This document shows positions 26,277-33,939 of a stretch of 64,000 bases of DNA, in pieces. The stretch covers positions 891,001-955,000 of the forward strand of contig JACKPC010000002.1 in assembly GCA_024233835.1 (NCBI GenBank), written 5' to 3'. The notes under the pieces are model-generated. The model was not told the DNA's origin. It made no database searches and saw only the letters and a program-made list of their open reading frames with translations. Numbering within the stretch: position 1 is the first letter of the stretch; each line of letters begins with the position of its first letter. Source of the DNA: Leptospiraceae bacterium. Its GTDB lineage: Bacteria > Spirochaetota > Leptospiria > Leptospirales > Leptospiraceae. Made by a program: the position numbers and the translations under genes.

Positions 26277-27113
26277 ATGGCCCATAATAAAATGAAATCA
26301 AACAATCCGAAACCATATAAACCTTCTAAGAGCATGCTCAATCTCCTGAAAACCAGGAACCTGAATGAAAGCACAAATAGCTCGTATCTTCATTACTATG
26401 GTGAGTTTTTAAAATTTATAAATAAATCTCCCAAAGATATAGACAGCACAGATATCCAAGCTTACTTAAATCATCTTCGAAAGAATAAATGTGCCTATTC
26501 AACTTTCAATATAAATCTAAATGCTCTTAAAGTTTTTCATGAAAAGCTTTTTTCCGACCCCCTACTACAAAATATCAAAAGGCCAAAGATAAAAAACCTG
26601 AATCTTGATGTACTCAGCCATGAAGAAATTATACATATTATAGAACATATTGATAATATAAAGCATAAAGCTATTTTTGCAATTATCTATTACTGTGGTT
26701 TGAAATCCAGTGAGGTAGTTCGATTAAAGTTCAACCATATAGATTTCAAAAAAAAGAAAATTAAAATTCCTCCTGTAAGTGAATCAAAAAAAATTAGGCT
26801 AATCGATATGAACGATGATATATTTCCAATCTTACAGGAGTATGTAAAAGCCTACGGAAAAAAAGAATGGTTGTTTCCCGGTAAACCTTCCACTAAGCCT
26901 TATAGCGTAAGAAGCCTGCAAAGACTATTTACCGAAACAGGAATTCGATTTGGAATTGAAAAAATCCTCACACCGATTACCGTAAGAAGAAGCAGAGCTA
27001 TAGAACTTCAGAAAAAAGGTTTCGATTGGACTTTTATTAAAGATTTCTTAGGCCATGAGGGAAAAGACACAACCAGAAGGTTTTATAGAGAACTAAGTAG
27101 GACTTCCGAATAG
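26277..27113 (+). CDS. tyrosine-recombinase-like protein with a degenerate active site
   Basis: The 278-residue product has the two-domain layout of XerC/XerD: a SAM-like core-binding domain (20-100) and a catalytic-fold domain (110-275). The fold motifs are recognisable (YYCGLKSSEVVRLKFNHIDF, TPITVRRSRAIELQKKG, FLGHEGKDTTRRFY), but the active site is eroded. The first Arg is Lys (K143), the His of HxxR is Ile (I234), and the position three after the TT pair, where XerD has its nucleophile, is Phe (F269) with a Tyr one residue later. R237 and H260 remain. I infer a DNA-binding protein that may not recombine. It is a single copy with its own promoter and no nearby att-like repeats or phage genes. 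Confidence 0.8.
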   Translation: MAHNKMKSNNPKPYKPSKSMLNLLKTRNLNESTNSSYLHYYGEFLKFINKSPKDIDSTDIQAYLNHLRKNKCAYSTFNINLNALKVFHEKLFSDPLLQNIKRPKIKNLNLDVLSHEEIIHIIEHIDNIKHKAIFAIIYYCGLKSSEVVRLKFNHIDFKKKKIKIPPVSESKKIRLIDMNDDIFPILQEYVKAYGKKEWLFPGKPSTKPYSVRSLQRLFTETGIRFGIEKILTPITVRRSRAIELQKKGFDWTFIKDFLGHEGKDTTRRFYRELSRTSE

Positions 27114-27131
27114 TCCTGCTTGCTTTCAGGC

Positions 27132-27662
27132 ATGAAATCATTATATTATCTCATATTACTAATATTTCTATCCTGCTACCCCGCCGACCCCGAATATGCC
27201 CTGAAACCCATGTTAAACACCAGTGATTCGGGGTTTATCTCCAGAGACTTTTTTCAAGTTATTATTCAGGCAAGCCCCCCAATGGGAGATTATAGCATAG
27301 AAAGAGAAAGAATAGAGTGCAAAAAAAATGCTCTCATAGAAAGAGACAAACAAACTATTCAGATTTTGAAAAAGATTCTCAGTGAAAAAGATAATAAATG
27401 GAAAAATGACCTCTCTAATAAAAATGTGCTAAAACTTGATTCGCTTACTACATCTACAGATAAACAGGCTTCAATAGAGCTTTCAGATACCTCAATAAAC
27501 CGGGGAGAATTTAGCTGGATGTTAGACAGACTTAAAGTCTATATGGAAGATTATTCGGAAAAGAATAAATGTAAATTTGTTTTCAGAGCTATTGAAAAAG
27601 GTCTATATGAAAAATTAGAAGCAACAAGGCTTAGTCGAGGGACAATTCCTTCTAATAACTGA
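27132..27662 (+). CDS. putative lipoprotein of unknown function
   Basis: The 176-residue product starts MKSLYYLILLIFLSCYP, a short signal peptide with lipobox LSC, so lipidation at Cys15 is likely. The mature part is charged and probably helical (many Lys/Glu between 60 and 110), with two further Cys residues. I recognise no family. I start at the ATG at 27132 rather than a TTG four codons upstream because the signal peptide begins there. It follows the recombinase-like gene by 18 bases and its 3' end overlaps the convergent VWA gene by 11 bases. Confidence 0.65.
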   Translation: MKSLYYLILLIFLSCYPADPEYALKPMLNTSDSGFISRDFFQVIIQASPPMGDYSIERERIECKKNALIERDKQTIQILKKILSEKDNKWKNDLSNKNVLKLDSLTTSTDKQASIELSDTSINRGEFSWMLDRLKVYMEDYSEKNKCKFVFRAIEKGLYEKLEATRLSRGTIPSNN

Positions 27663-29370
27663 TAAGTTTTTTACGATTACGTATAAAATCAAAAAGGATA
27701 ATTTTATTCAATTCATTCGGATGAGGATAAAAAATTCGGCCTCTTGATATTTTAGCAAATTTCTTAATAAAGCTTTCTTCTCCAAAATAACTAACGTCCC
27801 ATTCGTTTGTCAAAAGAAAGGTATTCACTACAATGTTTTCAGCTGTGCACTGCATTAATTCAAAAAGTGCCTCGTCAAAATCCTCTTTTCTCGGTGGATA
27901 ATTAATGTACAAACAGGAACCCTTACAATGAGCAGTAGGAACTCCATCAGTAATCAGAATAATTTGTTTGTTTTTAATCTGAGAAGAAGAAAGAATTTGT
28001 CTTGAGAGCTTCAAACCTTTTTGGAGATTTGTGAAATACATCGGTATGAAAGATTCGATTTCTTTTTCAACAATATTTGATAAGTCAAATTTTAGTTTAA
28101 TATAAGGCTCCAATTGATTCACAGAATACGGTTGTAAAATCGGTAGATCGGACACAGATATTCGCTTTGCAGTTGTTCCAAATCCAATGATACTCAAATT
28201 TTCATCTTTATACTCACTACGAATTAAAGAGTCCAGTGACATACAAACTTTTTTCGCATTATAAAACCGCATTCCTCTTGCCATCGAACCGGACATGTCT
28301 AATAGAATTACAGTAGAAGATCGCAAAGCACCTCTTGATTCATATACCCTCAAATCGTTCAGCGCCGGACGTGTTCCATTCCCACGTATAGCACTTTCTA
28401 TAATACTTTCGGAGTAATCAATATTTGAAATATTATCACCAAACTCGAGTACTCTGGATATGGAATCTACATTTTCCGATTCCCCTTCTATCCTGCCTTT
28501 ATATATATTAGAAGAAGAATTATCCGGTTTTAAATCAGAAAAAACTTCGCTAAGTGCTTTCATTCCTATCTTACGAATCGAATCAGGACTTAAACGTAAT
28601 TCTCCTTCCTTATCCAGAAACAACTTTCCGTTCTTTTGCAGTAAAGCTTTTAAGCTCTCTACAATTTTATTTCTTCTTTCTTCAAATTCCATATAACTTT
28701 CAGGTCCGAGAAACTGAGCCAGACTCTTAAAGTCAAAATCCTGAAATTCACCGGTTCGAATCACATCATCGATAAGCATTTTCAATTCAGAAAGGCTTTC
28801 TAATTCCTGAAGATAAGTAAAGGCCTCCCTGTGTTCCGGTATTTCCTTTCCCGTAAAATGATATTTCTCCTGAGCTTTTTTGAAAGCATCGATATCTTCC
28901 ATCACTTCAATCAAACGCAGGAGATAAGCCTGGATTCTATAGTAAAATTCCCTATCTTCTTTAGGAAAGTTCCAACGAAACTTTCGTATAGCATCCTGAC
29001 TTCTTTCCGCCAGGGCTTTTTTCAATTCTAATTGTAAGTCACGTTCCTGTAATAATTCAGATTGAGCAAGATTACCAAGAGAAATATAATCCTCTTCTTT
29101 CATCTGACATACTTTCTCAAGGTTGATTGTACCCAGTATTTTAACCTGCAGAGACTCAATTCGGCTTCTAAATTCTAATAATAAATCTTCCAAACCCTTA
29201 TTTTGTAATTCAAGCTCTACCGGTAAACCTTTTTCGACCAGCGTCTCTAAAGCTTTTTCAAGGGACATATCTTCCTTCATGACATGCTCAGACACAAGGG
29301 ACATGAGCTTATCAAGCCCGGCAGGTTCTTCATCCTCCGGGCGAAAGTAGGAATATTGGTAGGTGATCAA
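27652..29370 (-). CDS. VWA domain protein with intact MIDAS
   Basis: The 572-residue cytoplasmic protein has a helical N-terminal region (1-330) rich in Glu and Leu. A C-terminal von Willebrand A domain (about 350-560) carries the MIDAS motif VILLDMSGSMA, a Thr in YFTNLQKGLKLS and the final Asp in ILITDGVPTA, so metal binding is probably retained. Proteins of this architecture usually work with a MoxR or Mg-chelatase-like AAA+ ATPase, but no such gene is adjacent. A CxxxC-like segment (AHCKGSCLY) lies after the MIDAS Asp. It overlaps the upstream secreted-protein gene by 4 bases. Role unknown. Confidence 0.82.
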   Translation of the reverse strand: MITYQYSYFRPEDEEPAGLDKLMSLVSEHVMKEDMSLEKALETLVEKGLPVELELQNKGLEDLLLEFRSRIESLQVKILGTINLEKVCQMKEEDYISLGNLAQSELLQERDLQLELKKALAERSQDAIRKFRWNFPKEDREFYYRIQAYLLRLIEVMEDIDAFKKAQEKYHFTGKEIPEHREAFTYLQELESLSELKMLIDDVIRTGEFQDFDFKSLAQFLGPESYMEFEERRNKIVESLKALLQKNGKLFLDKEGELRLSPDSIRKIGMKALSEVFSDLKPDNSSSNIYKGRIEGESENVDSISRVLEFGDNISNIDYSESIIESAIRGNGTRPALNDLRVYESRGALRSSTVILLDMSGSMARGMRFYNAKKVCMSLDSLIRSEYKDENLSIIGFGTTAKRISVSDLPILQPYSVNQLEPYIKLKFDLSNIVEKEIESFIPMYFTNLQKGLKLSRQILSSSQIKNKQIILITDGVPTAHCKGSCLYINYPPRKEDFDEALFELMQCTAENIVVNTFLLTNEWDVSYFGEESFIKKFAKISRGRIFYPHPNELNKIILFDFIRNRKKLISY

Positions 29371-29750
29371 GGAATCGTTTCCTCTTTTTGAATTTTAGCG
29401 AACTGACATATATTTTTAACATAATCACAGTAAAAAACCTTACCGCTTATCTGCAAAGTTCCCTTTCCCTTCAAACTTACAGGCATATCATTTACTTTTT
29501 TAAAATAGTCCTTTTTGGAAGGATTGATAGGGCCACTAAAACGTGTGTTGGCTTTAAGAATTTGAACCCCATTTCCACTGAGTAAAATACGATTCGGTGC
29601 CTCTCTCTGGATTCCAAAATCCTTAGGAACGGATACTCGAAGTACATACCCTTTATTCTTCTTAAAAAGACTAACATCAACCGGATGAGACTCAGCCAAA
29701 AGAGAAAAGAAAAATGAGAAAACAATAAAAATCAAAATGCTTTTTTTCAT
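29367..29750 (-). CDS. secreted protein with DsbD-alpha/NHLRC2-like C-terminal motif
   Basis: The 127-residue product starts with a clear signal peptide (MKKSILIFIVFSFFFSLLAES), which fixes the ATG at 29750. The mature part is beta-rich. It ends with SLKGKGTLQISGKVFYCDYVKNICQF, which resembles the final strand pair of DsbD N-terminal-like domains attached to NHL/thioredoxin proteins, where a YC-x(n)-C pattern is conserved. Two Cys residues seven apart could form a disulphide. I infer a periplasmic redox-related or structural domain with moderate uncertainty. It overlaps the VWA gene by four bases. Confidence 0.55.
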   Translation of the reverse strand: MKKSILIFIVFSFFFSLLAESHPVDVSLFKKNKGYVLRVSVPKDFGIQREAPNRILLSGNGVQILKANTRFSGPINPSKKDYFKKVNDMPVSLKGKGTLQISGKVFYCDYVKNICQFAKIQKEETIP

Positions 29751-29886
29751 AATATATTTTAGACTGAATGAATGATTGGAATAAAACAAGAAAAAAAGGC
29801 ATATACCGCATTTTTAAACCCGTGATTTTAATCAATAATTGATATTTATTACCTTTCCAAGCAGACTGTCTAAAAATTTGCTTGCA

Positions 29887-29911
29887 ATATTTTAGAATGA
29901 TTCTAAAATAT
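29887..29911 (+). promoter_or_regulatory. 25-bp palindrome resembling a PerR/Fur operator
   Basis: A perfect inverted repeat with 12-base arms and a single central G (29899). Its core, TTAGAAT-G-ATTCTAA, has the 7-1-7 layout of PerR/Fur boxes. It lies 104 bases before the superoxide dismutase start codon. By analogy with Fur-family operators it may repress or activate sodB in response to peroxide or iron. This is inference from form and position. Confidence 0.65.
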
Positions 29912-30014
29912 ACCCGAAAAAGAATATGAAAACAATCTCTTTGCCGCTTATCTGCTTACGTAAAAATACTTGAAGTCTCAGCGGAATGGAGAATATGACT
30001 ACATAGGAGAAGAT

Positions 30015-30590
30015 ATGGAACATAAACTACCGGAATTACCTTATGCGATGGATGCACTGGCTCCCCATATATCAAAGGAAACCTTAGAATTTCACTACGG
30101 AAAACACCATCAGGCTTATGTCACAAACCTGAATAAACTTATTCCCGGAACCGAATTTGAAAACCTCAGCCTCGAGGATATTGTGAAGAAATCTTCTGGA
30201 GGAATTTTCAATAACGCGGCACAGGTATGGAATCATACTTTTTACTGGAATTGCCTCTCTCCCAAAGGTGGTGGTGAACCCGGCGACAAATTAGTAGAGG
30301 CCATTAATAAAGATTTTGGTTCTTTTGCAAATTTTAAAGAAAAGTTTAGCACTACAGCAGCGACAACTTTCGGATCCGGCTGGGCCTGGCTTGTAAAAAA
30401 TCCCAATGGCTCTCTCGAAATAATCAGCACCAGTAATGCAGGCTGCCCTCTTACAGAAGGAAAGACACCACTTCTTACCTGTGATGTATGGGAACATGCG
30501 TATTACATTGATTATCGCAATGCAAGACCCAAGTATATTGAAATTTTTTGGAATCTTGTAAACTGGAGCTTTGTAGAAAAAAATCTATAG
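30015..30590 (+). CDS. sodB: superoxide dismutase, iron type
   Basis: The enzyme converts superoxide to oxygen and hydrogen peroxide. The 191-residue protein has all four metal ligands: His27 in LEFHYGKHH, the His in AAQVWNHTFYW, and the Asp and His in DVWEHAYYIDY. AAQVWNHTFYWNCL and the GSGWAWLV-to-NAGCPL spacing favour iron over manganese. The ATG at 30015 is chosen because AGGAGA precedes it by 4 bases and the mature FeSOD N terminus (KLPELPY) follows. The longer in-frame reading adds 15 unlikely residues. A Fur/PerR-like palindrome precedes it and a bidirectional terminator follows. Confidence 0.96.
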   Translation: MEHKLPELPYAMDALAPHISKETLEFHYGKHHQAYVTNLNKLIPGTEFENLSLEDIVKKSSGGIFNNAAQVWNHTFYWNCLSPKGGGEPGDKLVEAINKDFGSFANFKEKFSTTAATTFGSGWAWLVKNPNGSLEIISTSNAGCPLTEGKTPLLTCDVWEHAYYIDYRNARPKYIEIFWNLVNWSFVEKNL

Positions 30591-30605
30591 TAAGAATGGA
30601 CTTCT

Positions 30606-30634
30606 AAAAAGGCGCAAAGCTTTTGCGTCTTTTT
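30606..30634. terminator. bidirectional terminator between sodB and the GGDEF gene
   Basis: A 13-bp stem with one G-T pair and a 3-base loop (GCT). The outer five pairs are A-T, giving T-runs in both directions. It lies 15 bases after sodB and 4 bases before the end of the convergent GGDEF gene. Confidence 0.9.
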
Positions 30635-30638
30635 GCTT

Positions 30639-32684
30639 TTATAGTTTAATCGGAACCCCTATATAAAACCCCTGTCCGTATTCAAATCCTTCTTTCCTAC
30701 AAAATTCTAACTCTTCTTGATTCTCTACATTTTTAACGACAACATCAATATTCATAGCCTTACCCAGTGCCAATAAAGCTTTTATTGTGAGTAAAAAATC
30801 CTTATTTTTAAAAGATTGCTTTAATAATTCCGGGTGCAATTTTACACAATCTATAGAAAATTTCTTTAAATCAATAAGAGAAATTTTACCTAATCCAAAG
30901 TTATCAATACAGATAGAAACCCCCAATTGTTTTAAGGACTGAAAAATTCGCTTCTGATAACTTTTCTCTTCAGAAAAAATGGAGTCTGAAACTTCTATTT
31001 GAATTTTTTTCGGATTTATTTTATTCTTTAAAATACATGAAGATATATTCTCCAGAAATGATTTGCTTTGAAGACTCCAAAATGATAGGTTCAAAGAAAA
31101 TATTTGCGAGAAAGCGTTATTTTCCATAGGACGTAACAGGGCACAAACATGCTCCAACAGCCATTCTTCAACCCGAATAATTAAACCGGTTCTTTCCACT
31201 ACCGGCAAAAATGTCGCTGGCTTTAAATGTCTTGATAAATTATTCCATCGTATAAAGGCTTCATAAGAGACTACCCTTCTGTCCTGTATATGTTGCACAG
31301 GCTGATATAACAGAAAAAATTCGTTATTATCCAGAGCACCAACTAACTCCTCTTCCAAATTTTTTCTTTCAATAGCAAGTAAATTTAGCTCTTCCATGTA
31401 AAAGCTAAATTGGTTTTTCCCCTTTATTTTTGCCTGATACAGAGCAAAGGCTGCACACTTCAATACCTCATTTTTATCACGAGCATCCTCGGGATAACTA
31501 GCAATCCCTATACTGGCAGTTATAGATACAGAGTTCAATTCCACCTCAAAAGGTTGCTTCATTCTTTTCAAAAGCCTGTATAAAAAAGGAACAGATTCTT
31601 CTTTATTATGTGCTCCCTTAACAAGAAAGGCAAACTCATCTCCTCCAACTCGAAAGACAATGTTTCCGGGAATAATTTCTTTCATATAATTACCAATACT
31701 CATCAGTAGTGCATCACCAACCGGATATCCATAACGAGCATTAATACCGGAAAAATCATCGAGATTGATTAAAACAAGGCTAAACCTATCCGATTCGGCT
31801 TCCATACTATTAATATACTCTTCCAGATGCTTTTGAAATGCTCTCTGATTACCAAGGCCGGTTAAAGGATCAAGATTAGCCAGATACTTAAAACGAAGTT
31901 GAGCCTCTCTCTGAACACTAATATCCTGACCGATAGAAGCAACACCTATGATTTCCCCATCGGGGTTATAAATAATTGAATTATTCCAGGCAATGTAAAA
32001 TTCGTCTCCCTGAAAATTTATTATCTCATTTTCGTAATAGGAAGGAATGTTTCCTGTATGAATATTTTTAAAAAATAAATCCTTTACATCTTCTCGATTT
32101 CTTTCAGGCAAAAAATGTTTAAACCAATTAAGGCCAAGTAAGCTCTCTTTTTCTTTATTAACTAACTTAGAAAAGTAATTATTTATAAATGTAAGATTTC
32201 CATTTCTATCGAGGATAATAGCAATCATAGAAACATTTTCTAATATACTTTTTATTCTTCTTTCTGATTCACGCAGAGATAACTCTATTTTCTTTCTCCT
32301 GGTAGCATCAGATACAATTCCTAATATTCCAATAACATCTCCAACATCATTGATAATAGGATTAGAAGAAATGCTTAACCAGACATAAGAACCATCTTTT
32401 CTTTTAAATAAAAAATCATGTTTTTCGATGGTATCTAACTTCTTCCTGGTAATGTTTTCTCGAACAATGAAGAACAATTCTTTTTCTATAAAATCATATA
32501 CCGACTTCTGCAAGAGTTCATCTAAAGAGCAGGCCAGTAGATCGGCTGTTGCTCTATCTGCATAAACAGTTTTTCCTTCTGTGTCAATTATCCAGATCGA
32601 TTCACCTGTTAAGTTAAGAATATTTTTCTCAAACTCCATCTTTTGGACAAAATCAGAAAGGGTATGAATAGTTCCTGAACTCAT
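30639..32684 (-). CDS. PAS-PAS-GGDEF protein with degenerate EAL domain
   Basis: The 681-residue protein has two PAS domains (about 17-130 and 140-260), a GGDEF domain (270-430) and an EAL-like domain (440-681), with no membrane segment. The GGDEF motif is intact (RVGGDEF, 345-351), so diguanylate cyclase activity is likely. The usual RxxD inhibitory site upstream is absent. The EAL domain has lost several catalytic positions: EAF for EAL (475-477), Asp-Asn (594-595) where active enzymes have DDFG, KLH for KxD (615-617), and Lys651 near the usual EGVE Glu. I infer a c-di-GMP synthase whose EAL domain is a binding or regulatory module. It converges on sodB. Confidence 0.87.
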   Translation of the reverse strand: MSSGTIHTLSDFVQKMEFEKNILNLTGESIWIIDTEGKTVYADRATADLLACSLDELLQKSVYDFIEKELFFIVRENITRKKLDTIEKHDFLFKRKDGSYVWLSISSNPIINDVGDVIGILGIVSDATRRKKIELSLRESERRIKSILENVSMIAIILDRNGNLTFINNYFSKLVNKEKESLLGLNWFKHFLPERNREDVKDLFFKNIHTGNIPSYYENEIINFQGDEFYIAWNNSIIYNPDGEIIGVASIGQDISVQREAQLRFKYLANLDPLTGLGNQRAFQKHLEEYINSMEAESDRFSLVLINLDDFSGINARYGYPVGDALLMSIGNYMKEIIPGNIVFRVGGDEFAFLVKGAHNKEESVPFLYRLLKRMKQPFEVELNSVSITASIGIASYPEDARDKNEVLKCAAFALYQAKIKGKNQFSFYMEELNLLAIERKNLEEELVGALDNNEFFLLYQPVQHIQDRRVVSYEAFIRWNNLSRHLKPATFLPVVERTGLIIRVEEWLLEHVCALLRPMENNAFSQIFSLNLSFWSLQSKSFLENISSCILKNKINPKKIQIEVSDSIFSEEKSYQKRIFQSLKQLGVSICIDNFGLGKISLIDLKKFSIDCVKLHPELLKQSFKNKDFLLTIKALLALGKAMNIDVVVKNVENQEELEFCRKEGFEYGQGFYIGVPIKL

Positions 32685-32773
32685 TTTCTCTATATTACTG
32701 AATACTTTGATTCAGCCAAAAATAGCAATAGAAAAAGCTTGGCATAAAAAGAAAAGATTCCCATAAAGGATTC

Positions 32774-33232
32774 ATGAGAGCATTCCTGCAAAGAGTAAGA
32801 AAAGCCAGTGTTACGATTGAAACTCCATCTTATTTTTCTTCTATCCAAAAAGGTTACCTTGTTCTACTGGGAGTTGCAGAAGAAGATACAGAAAAAGAAG
32901 CTGAATATCTTGCCCAAAAAACTATCGGTTTGAGAGTTTTTGAAGATAAAGAAGGGAAAATGAATCTATCAATTCAAGATATTCAAGGAGAAATCCTATC
33001 AGTCTCCCAATTTACCCTTTATGCTGATACAAAAAAAGGAAACAGACCGGGCTTTTCCAGGGCTGCCGAACCGGAAAAGGCCAAAAAACTTTACGAACAG
33101 TACAACAATTTTTTAAGAAAAGAACTGGGAGATAGTAAAGTTCAAACCGGGATCTTTGCCGCCAATATGCTTGTAAGCCTGGAAAATGATGGACCCGTAA
33201 GTATTCTCCTCGATTCAAATAAAATCCTATAA
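32774..33232 (+). CDS. dtd: D-aminoacyl-tRNA deacylase
   Basis: Dtd hydrolyses D-aminoacyl-tRNA and glycyl-tRNA(Ala), a proofreading step. The 152-residue protein starts MRAFLQRVRKASVTI and contains the two diagnostic motifs. SQFTLYAD carries the nucleophilic-region Ser-Gln, and the C-terminal NDGPVSI corresponds to the NxGPVT cross-subunit motif with Ser in place of Thr. GNRPGFSRAA between them is also conserved. It stands alone, diverging from the GGDEF gene, with 89 bases between start codons. Confidence 0.95.
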   Translation: MRAFLQRVRKASVTIETPSYFSSIQKGYLVLLGVAEEDTEKEAEYLAQKTIGLRVFEDKEGKMNLSIQDIQGEILSVSQFTLYADTKKGNRPGFSRAAEPEKAKKLYEQYNNFLRKELGDSKVQTGIFAANMLVSLENDGPVSILLDSNKIL

Positions 33233-33381
33233 CATTTTTAATCTCTACCGATAGTAAAGTCAGGTAGCAATGTTTAGTAAAAATTTTTATAAAATAATTT
33301 ACTAAATACCAATTTTTTTTATGAAAAACTCTGGATTTAAACCCAGTCTTATTATAAGGTAAATAAAAAACGGTACAAAAA

Positions 33382-33858
33382 ATGGACGAGAAATATATCC
33401 TGACTGAAGACATAGAGATTAGTTCCATCGAAGAAGAGAATCAGGCCCAGAAAAAAAGGGAGGAAATCACAGTGGAAAGTCAACCTATGGACTTATTTAG
33501 TTCGGATGAAGAATTTAACCCGGACATGGTTTTAGAGCTGATAGATATTGCGGCAGAAAGAGCATTAAAAGGCTCTCATCATAACCAGGAATTTATTGAG
33601 CAAAAAGATCAGGATGAGCATTTTGGTTTAGAAGAAGCGTCTCAAATTATTAATCGTGCATCTGATGAGATTCTATCCGGCAATCAGATTGATGAGCTAT
33701 CCAATCGAATTTTTCAACGTTTCGAAAAGATAAAAGAGATGGACGAAGACAATTACAATGCCTTTGAGTTAGCCATGCTCTGTCAGAAACTGGCAAAAGA
33801 CTATAAACAACTGGCTCATCTGAAGAAATGGACAGAAATCGAGGCCTTATTCTCCTAA
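33382..33858 (+). CDS. acidic protein of unknown function
   Basis: The 158-residue product is acidic and mainly helical, without signal or membrane segments. A Glu-rich N-terminal third (1-45) is followed by FNPDMVLELIDIAAERALKG and a second helix pair ending LAKDYKQLAHLKKWTEIEALF. I recognise no family. The two halves may be a weak internal repeat (ELIDIAAERAL and EASQIINRASDEIL). The gene is followed by a hairpin and then the convergent cyclic-nucleotide-binding gene. Confidence 0.55.
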   Translation: MDEKYILTEDIEISSIEEENQAQKKREEITVESQPMDLFSSDEEFNPDMVLELIDIAAERALKGSHHNQEFIEQKDQDEHFGLEEASQIINRASDEILSGNQIDELSNRIFQRFEKIKEMDEDNYNAFELAMLCQKLAKDYKQLAHLKKWTEIEALFS

Positions 33859-33880
33859 GAGCTTATTTAAAGCATTCTTT

Positions 33881-33910
33881 TGCAGGTAAGAAAATACTCC
33901 CTTGCCTGCA
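33881..33910. terminator. hairpin between convergent genes
   Basis: A 10-bp stem with one G-T pair (TGCAGGTAAG with CTTGCCTGCA) and a 10-base loop, 22 bases after the acidic-protein gene and 29 bases before the end of the convergent four-domain cNMP protein. T-runs are short, so terminator strength is uncertain. Confidence 0.5.
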
Positions 33911-33939
33911 TTCATGCTGCTTTCACACTCTTCAATGCC

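Noticed and set aside
26025..27131. Possible integron or genomic-island attachment region around the recombinase-like gene
   Set aside because: No tRNA end, repeated att-like sequence, phage gene or cassette was found, and flanking genes look chromosomal.
28751..28765. GGTTCGAATC string resembling a tRNA T-loop
   Set aside because: It lies inside the VWA gene, with no acceptor stem, anticodon arm or CCA nearby.
33233..33381. 150-base gap between dtd and the acidic-protein gene
   Set aside because: AT-rich; no clear promoter, hairpin or small gene could be supported.
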